Source: Parasedimentitalea psychrophila
GTDB taxonomy: Bacteria > Pseudomonadota > Alphaproteobacteria > Rhodobacterales > Rhodobacteraceae
NCBI RefSeq assembly: GCF_030285785.1
Contig: NZ_CP127247.1
Span: 3,991,501-4,055,500 of the forward strand
DNA length: 64,000 nucleotides
Reading direction: 5' to 3'
Part shown: positions 9,786-17,598 of the stretch, one piece after another
How positions within the stretch are numbered: the first letter of the stretch is position 1
Layout: every line of letters begins with the position of its first letter
Notes under the pieces: model-generated
Told to the model about the DNA's origin: nothing
The model's input: only the letters and a program-made list of their open reading frames with translations
Database searches by the model: none
Made by a program: the position numbers and the translations under genes

Positions 9786-10148
9786 GGAGCGTGACAGACC
9801 GCCGCTCAGATGCACGCTGCCGCTGCGGGCGGTGTTGCTGGATCGGCCACGGCTTGGATAAAATGGCTCAATTGCCTTAATTCGGTCATCCCCCCGGCGT
9901 AGTTGCAACCTAGCCTTTACCATAATGTAGGCCAATGTTTGGTCGGAGAGGGATCTGATGATGAGATTGAGCACAAAAATCCGCCATTCGCAGCTTTTTG
10001 AATTGATTCGGCAAAAAAATGCCGCAGAGCAGGTCGATATGCGTCTGAGAGTGTCTCGGCGTAGCGAGGGCGAGGGGGTGGATACTTTGATGTTCCGCAC
10101 GTTGGCCGCGCGTTCTCTGCAGCTGCCCGGCAATCAGGGCGTATAGCT
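9786..10148. other. 363-bp gap with one doubtful small frame
   Basis: The gap lies between the YihY-family gene and the converging rlmE gene. It holds a 62-codon plus-strand frame, listed separately, and otherwise only GC-rich sequence with no structure I recognise. Confidence 0.5.
9958..10146 (+). CDS. possible small basic protein (62 aa), unrecognised
   Basis: A short arginine-rich frame preceded by GAGAGGG about 9 nt before two consecutive ATG codons (9958 and 9961), with promoter-like TTGCAA upstream. It ends 2 bp before the converging rlmE stop. No family is recognised, no signal or membrane segment is seen, and a non-coding frame of this size in GC-rich DNA would not be surprising. Kept as a low-confidence candidate because of its ribosome-binding site. 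Confidence 0.25.
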   Translation: MMRLSTKIRHSQLFELIRQKNAAEQVDMRLRVSRRSEGEGVDTLMFRTLAARSLQLPGNQGV

Positions 10149-10865
10149 TTAGCCCCTAAAGCCCATGGCAACCACAAATTTTTCTGAACTATCAGACCGT
10201 GAGGCCGGCGGCTTCATATTCATGACTTTGGTGAATTTCTGTTTTAGAACCTTCTGCAATTCACCCTCGGCACCACCGGCGAGCACTTTGGCGACAAAGG
10301 TTCCACCTTCTTCAAGCACGTCGAAGGAAAAATAGGCCGCAGCCTCACAAAGTGAGATGATCCGCAGGTGGTCGGTCTGTTTATGGCCGCAGCTGGCCGC
10401 AGCCATGTCCGACATTACCACATCAGCCTTGCCGCCCAGCCATTCTTTGACCTGAATGTCGGCGCCATCATCCATAAAATCGAGCTGGTAAAGGTTTGTT
10501 CCGGCCAGACTTTCCATTTCCTGCAGGTCGACACCCAAAATCGTACCAACAGCTTTGTCTCTTCTCTCACCCAGTGCATTGATCCGTTTCACGGCAACCT
10601 GGCACCAGCCACCGGGGGCGCAGCCCAGATCGACAACCCGGGCACCCGGAACCAGGAAGCGGAACTTATCGTCTACTTCCATGATCTTATAGGCCGCTCT
10701 TCCTCGGTAACCCTCGGCTTGAGCACGTTTTACATAGGGGTCATTTAGCTGTCGTTGCAGCCACCGGCTGGAACTGAGCGTCCGCCCGCGCGCTGTCTTT
10801 AGCTTGACTTTCAGGTCGCGCTGTCCGCGTCCCGAGGTATTTTTGCCGGTGGGTGTTTTAGCCAT
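10149..10865 (-). CDS. rlmE: 23S rRNA (uridine-2552-2'-O)-methyltransferase RlmE/FtsJ
   Basis: SAM-dependent methyltransferase that 2'-O-methylates U2552 of 23S rRNA late in 50S assembly. Visible features: the [12 protein letters not shown] block with the first catalytic lysine, the SAM loop [14 protein letters not shown], the VMSDMAA motif with the catalytic aspartate, and the [11 protein letters not shown] block with the second lysine. The start at the Met of MAKTPTGKN (10865) resembles homologues better than the upstream ATG at 10883. It sits downstream of the Ppx/GppA gene on the same strand, but 266 bp with a palindrome separate them. Confidence 0.95.
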   Translation of the reverse strand: MAKTPTGKNTSGRGQRDLKVKLKTARGRTLSSSRWLQRQLNDPYVKRAQAEGYRGRAAYKIMEVDDKFRFLVPGARVVDLGCAPGGWCQVAVKRINALGERRDKAVGTILGVDLQEMESLAGTNLYQLDFMDDGADIQVKEWLGGKADVVMSDMAAASCGHKQTDHLRIISLCEAAAYFSFDVLEEGGTFVAKVLAGGAEGELQKVLKQKFTKVMNMKPPASRSDSSEKFVVAMGFRG

Positions 10866-10969
10866 CACAATGATCCGTTTCATGCCGTCAGGCGGTCAGG
10901 GTTTGAAAGCCCTCATGAGTTATATGTCGGCTTAGGCCAACGCGAGGCAAAGGAAAAGGGGCTTTAACC

Positions 10970-10998
10970 TTTTGACTGCGTCAGTGCCACAGTCAAAA
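10970..10998. promoter_or_regulatory. perfect 9-bp inverted repeat upstream of rlmE
   Basis: TTTTGACTG (10970-10978) and CAGTCAAAA (10990-10998) are perfect inverse complements separated by 11 nt, in the 266-bp gap between the Ppx/GppA gene and rlmE. No T tract follows, so an operator or a processing hairpin is more likely than a terminator. Confidence 0.4.
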
Positions 10999-11149
10999 GC
11001 GCCATAATCCCATTTTCTTACTCATGGTATGAACCGAAGGCTTGCAATGTTTGGCAGCGAACTTCTCAAATGCCATTTCGCGTTCGGTGAATGCAGGATG
11101 TGAGGGTCACCACAATAGCGCTGCCCAGGAGTCCCGGCTGCCACTGAAT

Positions 11150-12262
11150 TCAAAACGGGCTATCGTCCAGCACTCCAGCGGCACTCATCTGTGCGTAAAG
11201 CAATCCCTCGCGCAGCCCCCTGTCGGCCACCGACAGCCGGTCGGTCGGCCAGCAACGCAACAGAGCCTGCAAAATCGCCGAACCTGACATGATCAGGGCC
11301 TGACGATCTTCGCCGATACGGGGGTCGCGTCTTCGGCCCAGCGGGCCCAATTCAAGATAACCGCGGATCACCCTGTCGATCTGGTCGCTGGTCATTCGCA
11401 ACCCGTCCACCTTGGTTCGGTCATAGCGTTTCAGGCCAAGATGAGAGGCGGCAACCGTCGTGACCGTGCCTGAGGTGCCAACAATCTGGAAACCAGCGCG
11501 AACCTGCTCGTCTTTATAAGGGGCGAATTCGGACAGGTTTTCCTCAAAAAACCAACTCATTAGAGCAAACCGTGCGGCGTCATCATCAACGTCGATGAAC
11601 TGGTCTCGTAGCGTGGCCACACCGAGCGGAACTGAAATCCAATCCACTACTTTTGCATTGGGAAAACGGCTGTCAGTGGTGTGAAACCCAGTGTGTAAAC
11701 GCATAATGGCGGCAGGGCGGTCACGCCGGGGGACCGAAGAAATGTCTATCCACACAAGTTCGGTCGAGCCGCCGCCGATATCTACCACCAGCAGTTGTTC
11801 GGTCTGCGTCGACACCAGCGGCGCACAGGAAATCACCGCCAGGCGGGCCTCTTCTTCTGGCTGAATGATCTCTAGGGTGAGCCCAGTTTCGCGTTTCACC
11901 TGACGAATGAATTCCCGAGAGTTCTTTGCCCTGCGACAGGCCTCGGTGGCCACTAGCCGCATATGGGTGACACGATTTCGCCTAAGTTTTTGCTGACAGA
12001 TTCTTAGCGCCTGTATGGTGCGCGCCATCGAGGCCCGTGACAGTCGCCCGGTCCGTTCCAACCCGGCGCCAAGCTGCACCGATTTGGAGAAACTGTCCAC
12101 CACATGAAAGCCGCTGCCCTTGGGTTGGGCAATCAGCATCCGGCAGCTATTTGTACCCAAATCCAACGCAGCATACAACGCGTCGGGATTGGGGCGGGCT
12201 GGCACGGGGGTCTCAACCACCTTGGGGAACGCGCCCGTACCATTGGAACGCCTGGGCGCCAT
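11150..12262 (-). CDS. Ppx/GppA family phosphatase
   Basis: A 370-residue ASKHA-fold phosphatase acting on polyphosphate or pppGpp. The phosphate-1 motif DLGTNSCRMLI lies near residue 35 and the phosphate-2 motif VVDIGGGSTELVW near residue 155. Downstream GTSGTVTTVAA matches the adenosine-like region. The length corresponds to the short Ppx/GppA form lacking the C-terminal HD-like domain, so polyphosphatase versus pppGpp specificity cannot be decided from sequence. Confidence 0.92.
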   Translation of the reverse strand: MAPRRSNGTGAFPKVVETPVPARPNPDALYAALDLGTNSCRMLIAQPKGSGFHVVDSFSKSVQLGAGLERTGRLSRASMARTIQALRICQQKLRRNRVTHMRLVATEACRRAKNSREFIRQVKRETGLTLEIIQPEEEARLAVISCAPLVSTQTEQLLVVDIGGGSTELVWIDISSVPRRDRPAAIMRLHTGFHTTDSRFPNAKVVDWISVPLGVATLRDQFIDVDDDAARFALMSWFFEENLSEFAPYKDEQVRAGFQIVGTSGTVTTVAASHLGLKRYDRTKVDGLRMTSDQIDRVIRGYLELGPLGRRRDPRIGEDRQALIMSGSAILQALLRCWPTDRLSVADRGLREGLLYAQMSAAGVLDDSPF

Positions 12263-12302
12263 GTGTCACGCCCTCCGATTATCGTGTTGTGTTTGACCAT
12301 AG

Positions 12303-12355
12303 GTGCGCAGCGGCGCACACGCAAGACGCCGTGAGCACCTGGCACTCACTTGCGT
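12303..12355. other. two adjacent stem-loops in divergent intergenic region
   Basis: GTGCGC/GCGCAC (12303-12308 and 12313-12318) is directly followed by a longer hairpin: ACGCAA/TTGCGT (12319-12324 and 12350-12355) enclosing GTGAG/CTCAC (12331-12335 and 12345-12349). It lies between the divergent Ppx/GppA gene and the one-carbon operon, and could be a leader structure or operator region for either side. It does not match any riboswitch consensus I know. Confidence 0.4.
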
Positions 12356-12552
12356 CACCGGGTGCGCATCAAACTCATAAACCAGATGAGAAATATGACG
12401 ATTCCGAGCTGTGGCCTTTGCGCAGGCAAGAATGTAATTTCCTTGTATCAAAAACGTCGCTCAGTACTCCCGGTTTGTCGAAATTCGACCTACTTGCCGC
12501 CCTTATGCGGACTAGAACCACAAGGAACAGAGCTATCTGAAAGGAAACGGCA

Positions 12553-12849
12553 ATGCCTGAAGTTACAATTGTCTTTTGGCGGGATATTCCGGCCCAGGTT
12601 ATCGTCGGCAGGGGACGTCGGGGGGCAAAGCATCAGCTTGAGGAACGGTTTGAGCAAGCCATTGATCGCGCCGCCATGAAGGTGAATGCCAAGGACTCGG
12701 ACGCCTATCTGGCCGAATGGCGTAAGGCCAAACCCTATACTTTAGATGGAGATCCGGCCGAGATTGTGGCGTCCGAAGCCAAACGGCTTGAGGTGGAATA
12801 CGATCAGGCCCGGCTCAAGACATTGATTCAGAACGACGGATGGGCCTAG
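12553..12849 (+). CDS. virulence-factor-family small protein (PF13769-like)
   Basis: A 98-residue soluble protein starting MPEVTIVFWRDIPAQVI, the typical N-terminus of a small family annotated as 'virulence factor' in alphaproteobacteria. RBS AAAGGAAA lies 5-6 nt before the ATG. Its end is 26 bp before the start of the MetF-like gene, and the family is repeatedly seen with methylene-THF reductase and methyl-THF:corrinoid methyltransferase genes. This context suggests a role in one-carbon or methionine metabolism, not virulence (inference). Confidence 0.8.
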   Translation: MPEVTIVFWRDIPAQVIVGRGRRGAKHQLEERFEQAIDRAAMKVNAKDSDAYLAEWRKAKPYTLDGDPAEIVASEAKRLEVEYDQARLKTLIQNDGWA

Positions 12850-12875
12850 GCTCGACACGACTATGGGAGGCCGTG

Positions 12876-13802
12876 ATGGCTTTGTTGAACTTTAAAAAGC
12901 GTGACGCCGGTGGCGCACAGCCCGTTAATCCTCAGGTTGAGGCTTTTTTGCAGGACTACTCGATCGAGGTCATGCCGCGGACGGCTGCCAAGGTCGACGA
13001 TTTCCGCGACCTGCTGCCCGTCGGCACCCGTGTCTATGTGGCTCATATTGAAGGCACTCCGATCGAGGACATGGTGGCGACGGCCAAGCGTCTGAATGAT
13101 CAGGGTTTTCCGGTCATGCCACATTTTCCGGCGCGGATCATCCAGGACAGGGCAACCCTGAGTGACTGGATTGAGCGATACCAGGGCGAGGCGGACGTCA
13201 AGCAGGCTTTGCTGCTGGCTGGTGGGGTGAAAAAGCCACTGGGTGAGTATGAAGATTCGATGCAATTGTTGGCGACCGGTCTGTTCGACAAAGCTGGCTT
13301 CACCAATCTGCACGTGGCTGGGCACCCCGAGGGCAACAAGGACATTGATCCCGATGGTTCCACCAAGAATGTCGCAGAAGCGCTGATCTGGAAACAAAAA
13401 TTCTCAGACCGTACCGATGCCAAAATGGCCTTGGCGACACAGTTTGCCTTTGAGGCGGATCCGATTATCGAATGGGCCGACGCCATCCGGGCCGCCGGGG
13501 TTGATATCCCGATCCACATCGGCATCGCAGGTCCGGCCAAGCTGCAGACGCTGATCAAATTTGCCATCGCCTGTGGGGTCGGGGCGTCGCTCAAGGTGCT
13601 GCAGAAACGGGCGATGGATGTCACCAAGCTGTTGCTGCCCTACGAGCCAACTGACGTGCTGACAAAACTGGCGGCGCACAAGGCGGCCAACCCAGACTTT
13701 AACGTCACAAATGTGCATTTTTTCCCTTTGGGCGGTATTAAAACCAATGCCAACTGGGCGATCAATAATGGCGGCGCTTCGGCAAAGCCAGTCAACTCCT
13801 AA
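12876..13802 (+). CDS. methylenetetrahydrofolate reductase family protein
   Basis: About 308 residues of the MetF (5,10-methylene-THF reductase) TIM-barrel superfamily. These enzymes use FAD to make 5-methyl-THF. The sequence is a divergent MetF with VYVAHIEGTPIEDMV and HVAGHPEGNKDID segments near the substrate and flavin site and a C-terminal NVTNVHFFPLGG segment. ATG 12876 is chosen because GGGAGG lies 5 nt upstream; the longer frame from 12840 lacks an RBS. Its neighbour uses methyl-THF, so the pair would generate and then transfer the methyl group. Confidence 0.85.
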   Translation: MALLNFKKRDAGGAQPVNPQVEAFLQDYSIEVMPRTAAKVDDFRDLLPVGTRVYVAHIEGTPIEDMVATAKRLNDQGFPVMPHFPARIIQDRATLSDWIERYQGEADVKQALLLAGGVKKPLGEYEDSMQLLATGLFDKAGFTNLHVAGHPEGNKDIDPDGSTKNVAEALIWKQKFSDRTDAKMALATQFAFEADPIIEWADAIRAAGVDIPIHIGIAGPAKLQTLIKFAIACGVGASLKVLQKRAMDVTKLLLPYEPTDVLTKLAAHKAANPDFNVTNVHFFPLGGIKTNANWAINNGGASAKPVNS

Positions 13803-13811
13803 GGATCAATA

Positions 13812-14867
13812 ATGACCCGTACTGTTGTAGAATCTAAGACAAAAACTGCGGTCATCGGCTTTGATGAACCGTTCTGTGTGATCGGCGAACGGATCAACCC
13901 CACCGGCCGCAAGAAATTGGCGGCCGAGCTGGAAGCGGGCGATTTCTCGACCGTTGAAAAAGACGCTTTGGCGCAGGTGCTGGCCGGCGCCAATATTCTC
14001 GATATCAATGCCGGCGTGGTGTACAATTCCAACCCGAACCCAAATGAGACTGAGCCGCCCTTGATGGCCAAGATCGTTCACATGGTTCAGCGTTTGGTTG
14101 ACGTTCCACTGTGCATCGACAGCTCGGTACCTGGCGCGCTTGAGGCCGGTCTGGCTGCCGCCGAAGGACGCCCGCTGTTGAACTCGGTCACCGGAGAAGA
14201 GGACCGGCTGGAGCTGGTGCTGCCGTTGGTGAAGAAATACAATGTACCTGTGGTTGCGATTTCCAATGACGACACCGGTATTTCCGAGGACCCCGACGTG
14301 CGTTTTGCGGTCGCCAAGAAAATTGTCGAACGGGCGGCTGATTTCGGCATTCCGGCCCATGATATCGTAGTCGATCCGCTGGTGATGCCGATTGGTGCGA
14401 TGGCGACCGCCGGATTGCAGGTGTTTGCTCTGGTCCGCCGTTTGCGTGATGAGCTGGGGGTGAACACCACCTGCGGCGCGTCCAATGTCTCATTTGGTTT
14501 GCCCAATCGCCACGGCGTCAACAACGCCTTTTTGCCGATGGCAATTGCGGCCGGTATGACCAGTGCCATTATGAACCCAGTGGCGCTGCCGATTTCGCAA
14601 AAGAAGATAGCCGAGAAGCGGGCAATTGTGGAAGCAGCAGGCATTATTCTACCCGAGGGTATGGAGGATGAAGCCTTTGTTGCAATGTTTGGCATGGGTT
14701 CGACCAAACCGGTTGCGGGAAGTGAAATGACCGCTATTCGTGCCGCCAACCTGCTCACCAATAACGACCCGCACGGTGGCAATTGGATCAAGTACAACAA
14801 GCCACCGGCAGCAGATGGCGAAGAAGGCCGAGGCCGCCGCGGTGGTGGCCGCCGTCGCCGCGGATAA
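13812..14867 (+). CDS. methyltetrahydrofolate:corrinoid methyltransferase (pterin-binding domain protein)
   Basis: A 351-residue dihydropteroate-synthase-like TIM barrel. FCVIGERINPTGRKKL near the N-terminus and ANILDINAG are the pterin-binding signatures shared by MetH folate domains and AcsE/MtgA-type methyltransferases. It stands alone without homocysteine or B12 domains. Three-part split methionine synthases are known in related Phaeobacter, and this is a good candidate for the folate module. The last ~15 residues are an unusual Gly/Arg-rich tail. The gene starts 9 bp after the MetF-like stop, so it is in the same operon. Confidence 0.88.
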   Translation: MTRTVVESKTKTAVIGFDEPFCVIGERINPTGRKKLAAELEAGDFSTVEKDALAQVLAGANILDINAGVVYNSNPNPNETEPPLMAKIVHMVQRLVDVPLCIDSSVPGALEAGLAAAEGRPLLNSVTGEEDRLELVLPLVKKYNVPVVAISNDDTGISEDPDVRFAVAKKIVERAADFGIPAHDIVVDPLVMPIGAMATAGLQVFALVRRLRDELGVNTTCGASNVSFGLPNRHGVNNAFLPMAIAAGMTSAIMNPVALPISQKKIAEKRAIVEAAGIILPEGMEDEAFVAMFGMGSTKPVAGSEMTAIRAANLLTNNDPHGGNWIKYNKPPAADGEEGRGRRGGGRRRRG

Positions 14868-14890
14868 GTTGGTCAAGAAACAAGCGTCGA

Positions 14891-14922
14891 AGGCCAGTCT
14901 CGACAGGGACTGGCCTTTTTTA
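14891..14922 (+). terminator. rho-independent terminator of the one-carbon operon
   Basis: GGCCAGTC (14892-14899) pairs perfectly with GACTGGCC (14908-14915), followed by a run of six T residues. It lies 24 bp past the methyltransferase stop. Confidence 0.92.
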
Positions 14923-15058
14923 TTCTAAACCGTTTCAACCCTGTCAGGCCTGGGTTAACTATTCCTGATTGTCATACATTATAGCGGTTATTTCATTGGT
15001 TGTTTGACCGAATTTGTCCGATACGGGGTGACGGGGTCGACTTCAGTGAGGGTTTCAA

Positions 15059-17245
15059 ATGGATCGTGCGCAGATCGTTAACAGTAATTTCCGCCGGCGT
15101 GTGGCGTCTGAGGATTTGCCGCAGGGTGCCGCGCCGCTGGCCGCCGTTTCGGGTGACTGTGCCGTGTCGATTTACCGAGCTCAATGTCTGAGCCGGGCAT
15201 TGGATTTAACCAGCCGCACTATGCAAAAAAACGGTCAGGGGTATTATACCATTGGCTCAAGCGGCCATGAGGGGATGGCGGCGGTTGCGCAGGCGCTCCG
15301 TCCCAGTGACATGGCATTCCTGCATTACCGGGACGCCGCCTTTCAGATTGCCCGTGCAGATCAGGTCCCGGATCAGGATATTGTCCGCGATATGTTGCTG
15401 TCATTTGCCTGTTCCAGTGAAGACCCAATATCGGGCGGCCGTCACAAGGTGCTGGGATCAAAGGAATTAATGATCCCACCGCAAACCTCAACCATTGCCA
15501 GCCATCTTCCCAAAGCCGTCGGAGCGGCCTATTCGATTGGCGCCGCCAGGCGAAATCCACCTCAGCATCGCCAGCTGCCTGATGATGCGCTTGTGATGTG
15601 CTCCTTTGGCGATGCCTCTGCCAACCATTCGACGGCGCAGGGGGCCATCAACACGGCCGGCTGGACCTCGGTTCAATCGGTTCCATTGCCGTTGTTATTG
15701 ATTTGCGAGGACAATGGCATTGGGATTTCCACCAAAACCCCAACTGGCTGGATCCAGGCGTCGATGGAGCACCGCCCCGGCATCAAGTATTTTCAGGCCA
15801 ACGGGCTGGATATTTACGAAACTCATAAGGTGGCGACTGCGGCGGCCGACTACGTCAGACGCAAACGCAAACCAGCCTTCTTACATCTGCGGACGGTGCG
15901 GTTATACGGCCACGCCGGTGCTGATGTGCCGACCACCTACCTGAGTAAAGCCGAAGTGGAGAGTGACGAGGCCAATGATCCGCTGCTGCATTCCGTGCGT
16001 TTGCTGCGGGATGCCGGCGCATTGCAACCGCAACAGGCGTTGGAGATTTATGAGGAAACCTGCCTGCATGTGGAGGCCGTCGCTGCCGAAGTGATTACCC
16101 GTCCACATCTGCAAACTGCTGAGCAAATTGCCACCAGCCTGGTGCCACCAAAACGCGCCTGCCTGGCATCACCAGCGCCAAGCCCGGACGCCCGTGATCG
16201 GGCCTTTGGCAGTGATCACCGCTCAATGGAGAATCCTCAGCCAATGAGCCGCCTGATCAACTGGGCGATCACCGATCTCATGCTGCAGCACTCTGAAATT
16301 GTGATGATGGGCGAGGATATTGGGCGCAAGGGCGGCGTTTACGGGGTCACCCAGAAATTGCACCAGAGATTTGGCCCGGATCGGGTCATCGACACCTTGT
16401 TGGATGAGCAATCGATTCTGGGTCTGGCGATTGGCATGGGCCATAACGGCTTTGTCCCGATGCCGGAAATCCAGTTTCTAGCCTATCTGCACAACGCCGA
16501 AGATCAGATTAGGGGCGAGGCGGCGACTCTGTCGTTTTTCTCGGATGGTCAATTTACCAATCCCATGGTGCTGCGTATCGCCGGTCTGGGTTACCAGAAA
16601 GGCTTTGGCGGTCATTTTCACAATGACAACTCTCTGGCGGTGTTGCGTGACATCCCAGGTTTGGTGATTGCCTGTCCCTCTGATGGGGCTGAGGCGGCGA
16701 TGATGCTGCGCGAATGTGTGCGACTTGCCCGCGAAGAGCAGCGGGTGGTGGTGTTTGTTGAGCCGATTGCGCTTTATTCCATGCGCGATCTTCACAGTGA
16801 AAAAGACGACGCTTGGATGCAGTTTTATCCGCCGGTGAGCAAAAGCATCCCCTTGGGCGATGTGGGCGTACACGGGGATGGGACAGATCTGGCAATCGTA
16901 ACCTATGGCAATGGGCGCTACCTTTCGGTGCAGGCGCAGGCAGATCTTGCCGCCAAAGGGATCAAGACCCGCGTCATCGACATGCGCTGGCTGGCACCGC
17001 TTCCGGCTGAGGCGATTCTGGCGGCCAGCAAGGATTGCCGCAACATCCTGATCGTCGATGAGTGCCGCAGTACTGGCAGTCAGTCCGAAGCCTTGATGAC
17101 CCTGTTCGCCGAAAACGGCGCCACGGCAATTGCCCGGCATGTGGCTGGCGATTGCTTCATTGCAACCGGGCCGGCATATGCCGCCAGCCTGCCGTCAAAA
17201 GACAGTATTGTCAGCGCAGCCCTGGCCCTGGTCGCAGCTGATTAG
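15059..17245 (+). CDS. fused alpha/beta E1 of a 2-oxoacid dehydrogenase (thiamine diphosphate dependent)
   Basis: A 728-residue protein in which an E1-alpha domain (about residues 1-340) is joined to an E1-beta domain (about 390-728). The alpha part shows the TPP-binding block SFGDASANHST...CEDNGIGIS. The beta part shows VMMGEDIGRKGGVYGVTQ, LDEQSILGLAIGMG and the C-terminal DMRWLAPLP segment. Such enzymes decarboxylate branched-chain or related 2-oxoacids and acylate an E2 lipoyl protein. No E2 or E3 gene is adjacent, so the partner must be elsewhere. Preceded by a terminator and transcribed alone. Confidence 0.9.
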   Translation: MDRAQIVNSNFRRRVASEDLPQGAAPLAAVSGDCAVSIYRAQCLSRALDLTSRTMQKNGQGYYTIGSSGHEGMAAVAQALRPSDMAFLHYRDAAFQIARADQVPDQDIVRDMLLSFACSSEDPISGGRHKVLGSKELMIPPQTSTIASHLPKAVGAAYSIGAARRNPPQHRQLPDDALVMCSFGDASANHSTAQGAINTAGWTSVQSVPLPLLLICEDNGIGISTKTPTGWIQASMEHRPGIKYFQANGLDIYETHKVATAAADYVRRKRKPAFLHLRTVRLYGHAGADVPTTYLSKAEVESDEANDPLLHSVRLLRDAGALQPQQALEIYEETCLHVEAVAAEVITRPHLQTAEQIATSLVPPKRACLASPAPSPDARDRAFGSDHRSMENPQPMSRLINWAITDLMLQHSEIVMMGEDIGRKGGVYGVTQKLHQRFGPDRVIDTLLDEQSILGLAIGMGHNGFVPMPEIQFLAYLHNAEDQIRGEAATLSFFSDGQFTNPMVLRIAGLGYQKGFGGHFHNDNSLAVLRDIPGLVIACPSDGAEAAMMLRECVRLAREEQRVVVFVEPIALYSMRDLHSEKDDAWMQFYPPVSKSIPLGDVGVHGDGTDLAIVTYGNGRYLSVQAQADLAAKGIKTRVIDMRWLAPLPAEAILAASKDCRNILIVDECRSTGSQSEALMTLFAENGATAIARHVAGDCFIATGPAYAASLPSKDSIVSAALALVAAD

Positions 17246-17598
17246 GGCCGGGCTTGGATTTTCCACGGTTTGGTTCCGGTTTCTTTTGAGCCGTATTGGC
17301 GTTGAAGGAGGCAACGAGGGGCAATGCGGGCGTCGAAAAGGCAAACCCTTCGCAAGGCAGGCCGCCCGCGTCGTGAGGAGAAGGGCGTGTTAATAACGAT
17401 CCCCATCCATTGACCTCTCGGGCCTGATTATTCAGTTGGAAATTAAAACGGCCGTTTGAACCGCCCCTGTTTTCGAGTTGATTAGCCTTAGCCAAAGCAA
17501 TGCTTTTTGAATCCATATTTTCGACTATTTGAGGGTTCGGTTAGGATGTTTGCAGACCCGCTGAAAATTGTGGAATGGCAAGTTCGAAGGACGAAAAT
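17246..17598. promoter_or_regulatory. 353-bp upstream region of the catabolic cluster with an 18-bp palindrome
   Basis: There is no gene in this gap. TTAAAACGG (17443-17451) mirrors CCGTTTGAA (17452-17460) with a single mismatch; the inner 12 bp (17446-17457) are perfectly palindromic. The palindrome lies 139 bp before the FMO-like start and close to a TTGACC promoter-like hexamer (17410-17415). It is a plausible operator controlling the cluster. Confidence 0.4.

Noticed and set aside
12037-12540. 167-codon plus-strand frame upstream of the one-carbon operon
   Set aside because: Mostly antisense to the Ppx/GppA gene; the rest covers the structured intergenic region and shows no protein-like composition.
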